Made by a program: the position numbers and the translations under genes
Assembly: GCF_005771405.1 (NCBI RefSeq)
Contig: NZ_VAUA01000008.1
Span: 1-64,000 of the forward strand
Direction of reading: 5' to 3'
Length of the DNA stretch: 64,000 bases
From: Parasedimentitalea maritima
GTDB lineage: Bacteria; Pseudomonadota; Alphaproteobacteria; Rhodobacterales; Rhodobacteraceae
Notes under the pieces: generated by a model
What the model saw: only the letters and a program-made list of their open reading frames with translations
What the model was told of the DNA's origin: nothing
Database searches by the model: none
Part shown: positions 61,751 to 64,000 of the stretch, piece by piece
Layout: every line of letters starts with the position of its first letter
Position numbering within the stretch: the first letter of the stretch is position 1

Positions 61751-63079
61751 ATGAAGATTACTAGAGTTATTGCACTGAGCATAGTGACGGGTGCGATTGG
61801 TGTACCAGCGGCGCAGGCCCAATCTGGGACTCCGTCCGAGTTCCCTCCCGCATCGTATAAGGGCAAGCAGTACGTCGACAGCAAAGGCTGTGTGTTCATC
61901 CGTGCCGGAATTGATGGCAATGTGACTTGGGTGCCCCGGGTTAATCGTTCACGCAAGCAACTCTGCGGTCAGCAGCCAACTGTGGTGGCCGGAACCACCA
62001 GCGCTCCTACACAGAGTGGTCCTGCGCCTGAGCAAATCACTATCCCTGCCAGCCAGCGACCAGCAACGCCGACCGCGACACCAACTCGGACCAATCCGCC
62101 CGCGGCTGTGGCCAGTACAACGGCGCCGACAGCGCCAGCACCAACGAAGCCCCAGCGGCCGACAACCACAACGACGCGTGTTCAATCCGCTCCGGTTCAA
62201 ACAGCACCCGCGCCTGCGAAACCCGCACCACAGCCAGTTGCCGCCGCTCCCGTGGCCAGAACAACAGCGCCCGCAGCACAGACGCAGGGTGGTTGTTCAA
62301 ATGCATCGGCGTTGAGCCAGCAATATACTAACAAAGGTGCGCGCTGTGGCCCTCAGGCAGAGTCGCCCATCACCTATGGCAATGGGTCGGGGATTAGCCC
62401 GCAGTCGTCGTTGCAGCTGACGCCGAATACACGCATTGTTCCCACACATGTTTATCAGGACCGGCGTCATAGTCAGAATCTGGATGCGCCAGAAGGATTC
62501 CGTACTGTTTGGACAGATGATCGCCTGAACCTACGACGCGCTGAGCGCGGTCTGAAACCTGCTGTTGTGAGTGGTACTGTTGAGGTACCTCAGGGCTATG
62601 TCTTAGCTGGTCGCGACGATGATCGGTTGAACACCCAGCGTGGCCTGCGCACTGCGGCTGGGGATGTGCAGACTGATATGATCTGGACCCGCACCGTACC
62701 GCGTACACTGGTGGCATTGCCGCTTGACCGTCCGGTGATCACTCTTCCTGCTAGCACCGCACGCAGCCGGGCTGAGGCTGAAGAAGATCTGGTCTTACGG
62801 CTATCTACCCGTTCAGCACCGGAAACAGAGGTTGCGACACCTTCAGAAATGCCAAAACGCTATGTGCGGGCTGCGACCTTTGCGGATCCTGCAGTGGCCC
62901 GTGAGACGGCGCAATCACTTGCAGCTGAAGGGCTCCCTGTACGATTGGGCAGTGTCACGCGCAGAGGGCAGGCATATAGAGTGGTTCTGGCCGGTCCGTT
63001 TCAAGGAGAGGCCGCGGCCAATCGGGCGCTAGTCCAAGTGCGCGCTTCCGGTTATTCCGGTGCCCGCATCAGTCGGTAA
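61751..63079 (+). CDS. Exported SPOR-domain protein
   Basis: This 442-residue protein has a signal peptide (MKITRVIALSIVTGAIGVPA, cleaved near AQAQ). A cysteine-containing SYKGKQYVDSKGCVFIRAGI follows, then a long Pro/Thr/Ala-rich linker (about 80-205) and a central region with LTPNTRIVPTHVYQDRRHSQ. The C-terminal SPOR domain is at about 365-440 (KRYVRAATFADPAVARETAQ, YRVVLAGPFQGEAAANRALV). SPOR domains bind denuded peptidoglycan at division sites, so a periplasmic role in cell-wall remodelling is likely. It has its own upstream region after upp. ATG 61751 is chosen because the signal peptide starts there. Confidence 0.9.
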   Translation: MKITRVIALSIVTGAIGVPAAQAQSGTPSEFPPASYKGKQYVDSKGCVFIRAGIDGNVTWVPRVNRSRKQLCGQQPTVVAGTTSAPTQSGPAPEQITIPASQRPATPTATPTRTNPPAAVASTTAPTAPAPTKPQRPTTTTTRVQSAPVQTAPAPAKPAPQPVAAAPVARTTAPAAQTQGGCSNASALSQQYTNKGARCGPQAESPITYGNGSGISPQSSLQLTPNTRIVPTHVYQDRRHSQNLDAPEGFRTVWTDDRLNLRRAERGLKPAVVSGTVEVPQGYVLAGRDDDRLNTQRGLRTAAGDVQTDMIWTRTVPRTLVALPLDRPVITLPASTARSRAEAEEDLVLRLSTRSAPETEVATPSEMPKRYVRAATFADPAVARETAQSLAAEGLPVRLGSVTRRGQAYRVVLAGPFQGEAAANRALVQVRASGYSGARISR

Positions 63080-63197
63080 ATTATCTGTCGAGCAGAGTGC
63101 TTCTGCATCATATTGCAGCAGATGAGGCCGTCTTGTCATGCAAGACAGTTGACGAAAACGATGAGCCTTCGATCAGTGGAGGCTTGATTGTTCGGTT

Positions 63198-64000
63198 TCA
63201 AGCGCCGCAGATGCTTTGCAACTGTACCCAATCGCGATCATTTAGAACGGGTTCCAAAATGCGACCCGCCATCGGGTCCGCCTCGATCAACCCCAAAACA
63301 GCTTCTCCCGTGATATCCTGCGCATAGGCATAGGGGGTTGAAGGAATAGCTGCCTGTGCAAAGGCTGCCAGAATTTTCTCTTCCGGAACCTCAGGACGGG
63401 GCGCACTGATCATGGCTTCGGCATAACGGTCCAAGCTGCTGCGATCCAACTTCCCTGTGGTCAGCAATCGGAACGAGGCCAATACTCCACCCGAATTCAA
63501 CACTTCGGCCAGCGGATCCTTGGCCTGTGCGCGGGCGCGTTCGATCAGCACGGCACCCGCCGCTACCGCTGGGTCTTCGTGGTCTTCGATTAGCGACCGG
63601 TTGAGCAAAATAATATCACCGGGCAGGTGTAGGCTGGAAGTTACGCCTGCACGCAGGACTACAATTTGTCGCGCACCTGTGCGTTCAGCCAAACGAATTA
63701 GAATGGGGGCTGTTTCAGGGGTTGAACAGACTTGCCCCGAGACTCTCTCGATGCGGCCAAGCAAAGCCTGACCAATAGCTTTACGTTTAATCTCGGGAAC
63801 TACGCTAACGGTATGGCGCATCATTGCGCCGGGTAGCCAAAACACCAGCAGAGCCGCAATCAGGCTAAGGCTCCCTAACACGCTGACAGTCCGCAAACGG
63901 CCCGGATGCGCGCGCGCGCCTTCAATGGCCAGTTGGAGTTTCTCGATAGCTTCGAGCATGGCGGTTTCGTCTTCTGCCAGCTCTAGTGTTTCGCCGGGAT
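63198..64000 (-). CDS. Membrane protein with degenerate M48-like domain, partial
   Basis: At least 253 residues are seen from ATG 63959, but the frame is open without a stop to the window edge, so the gene may start outside. A membrane span lies at about residues 24-46 (VSVLGSLSLIAALLVFWLPG). The region GDIILLNRSLIEDHEDPAVA and AAGAVLIERARAQ looks like the start of an M48 peptidase domain, where HExxH would follow. No HExxH is present, so it would be catalytically dead if related. VPEEKILAAFAQAAIPSTPY follows. The call is tentative. It is convergent with the SPOR gene. Confidence 0.6.
   Translation of the reverse strand, partial: PGETLELAEDETAMLEAIEKLQLAIEGARAHPGRLRTVSVLGSLSLIAALLVFWLPGAMMRHTVSVVPEIKRKAIGQALLGRIERVSGQVCSTPETAPILIRLAERTGARQIVVLRAGVTSSLHLPGDIILLNRSLIEDHEDPAVAAGAVLIERARAQAKDPLAEVLNSGGVLASFRLLTTGKLDRSSLDRYAEAMISAPRPEVPEEKILAAFAQAAIPSTPYAYAQDITGEAVLGLIEADPMAGRILEPVLNDRDWVQLQSICGA

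Overview
The window looks like a chromosome or large-replicon segment of a marine alphaproteobacterium of the Roseobacter lineage (Rhodobacteraceae). The clues are a secreted M10 metalloprotease starting with MCVICALT, RTX proteins, a tripartite tricarboxylate (TTT) transporter, a cdd-deoA-deoB-add-upp salvage operon, a SPOR protein and a hybrid malic enzyme. This placement rests on gene content and protein style read by eye; no search was run.

Layout. (1) 1-2832, minus strand: an rmlC-rmlB-rmlD-rmlA dTDP-rhamnose operon in decay. rmlC and rmlB are intact, rmlD has three frameshifts and an internal loss, and rmlA is cut by an insertion sequence whose transposase tail opens the window. (2) 2957-6568: a degenerate IS3-type element carrying a complete IS66-type element (3523-5968) inside its orfB, with a clean 8-bp target duplication. 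(3) 6703-10720, minus strand: a capsule-type ABC exporter with two KpsE-like proteins flanking a KpsT-like ATPase, then a KpsM-like permease. Two glycosyltransferases (10832-12869) are divergent from it. (4) 13238-18595: a small exported protein, a 917-residue M10 protease with six exact 120-bp repeats, and a decayed RTX relative. (5) 18863-29380: a second sugar block with a double-domain GT2, methyltransferases, rfbF-rfbG for CDP-4-keto-6-deoxyglucose, and a C-methyltransferase/epimerase/reductase trio. Together these suggest a CDP-activated branched 6-deoxyhexose. (6) 29.4-32.5 kb: a gene-poor stretch around an orphan 549-residue protein. (7) 32490-64000: ordinary metabolic and regulatory genes. 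These are TSUP/GGT-like/TctABC with a LysR regulator, a GlxA-type regulator with an MFS pump, another MFS pump with a MerR-type operator, a MarR/MOSC/thioredoxin-fold locus around a large palindrome, a nonapeptide-repeat protein, an OCD-family/D-hydroxyaspartate-aldolase-like pair with a LysR regulator, GlpD-like, DUF2145, MaeB, a glyoxalase-cupin protein, the nucleoside salvage operon and cell-envelope genes.

How the genes work together. Regions 1-5 form a surface-polysaccharide and secreted-protein neighbourhood shaped by IS activity: sugar nucleotides are made, assembled by glycosyltransferases and exported by the KpsE/T/M system. The dTDP-rhamnose branch appears lost, while the CDP-sugar branch is intact. 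Regions 6-7 look like the transition to more stable genome, where most operons have a divergent regulator and recognisable terminators or operators.

No tRNA, rRNA, CRISPR array, replication origin or integrase attachment site was seen.
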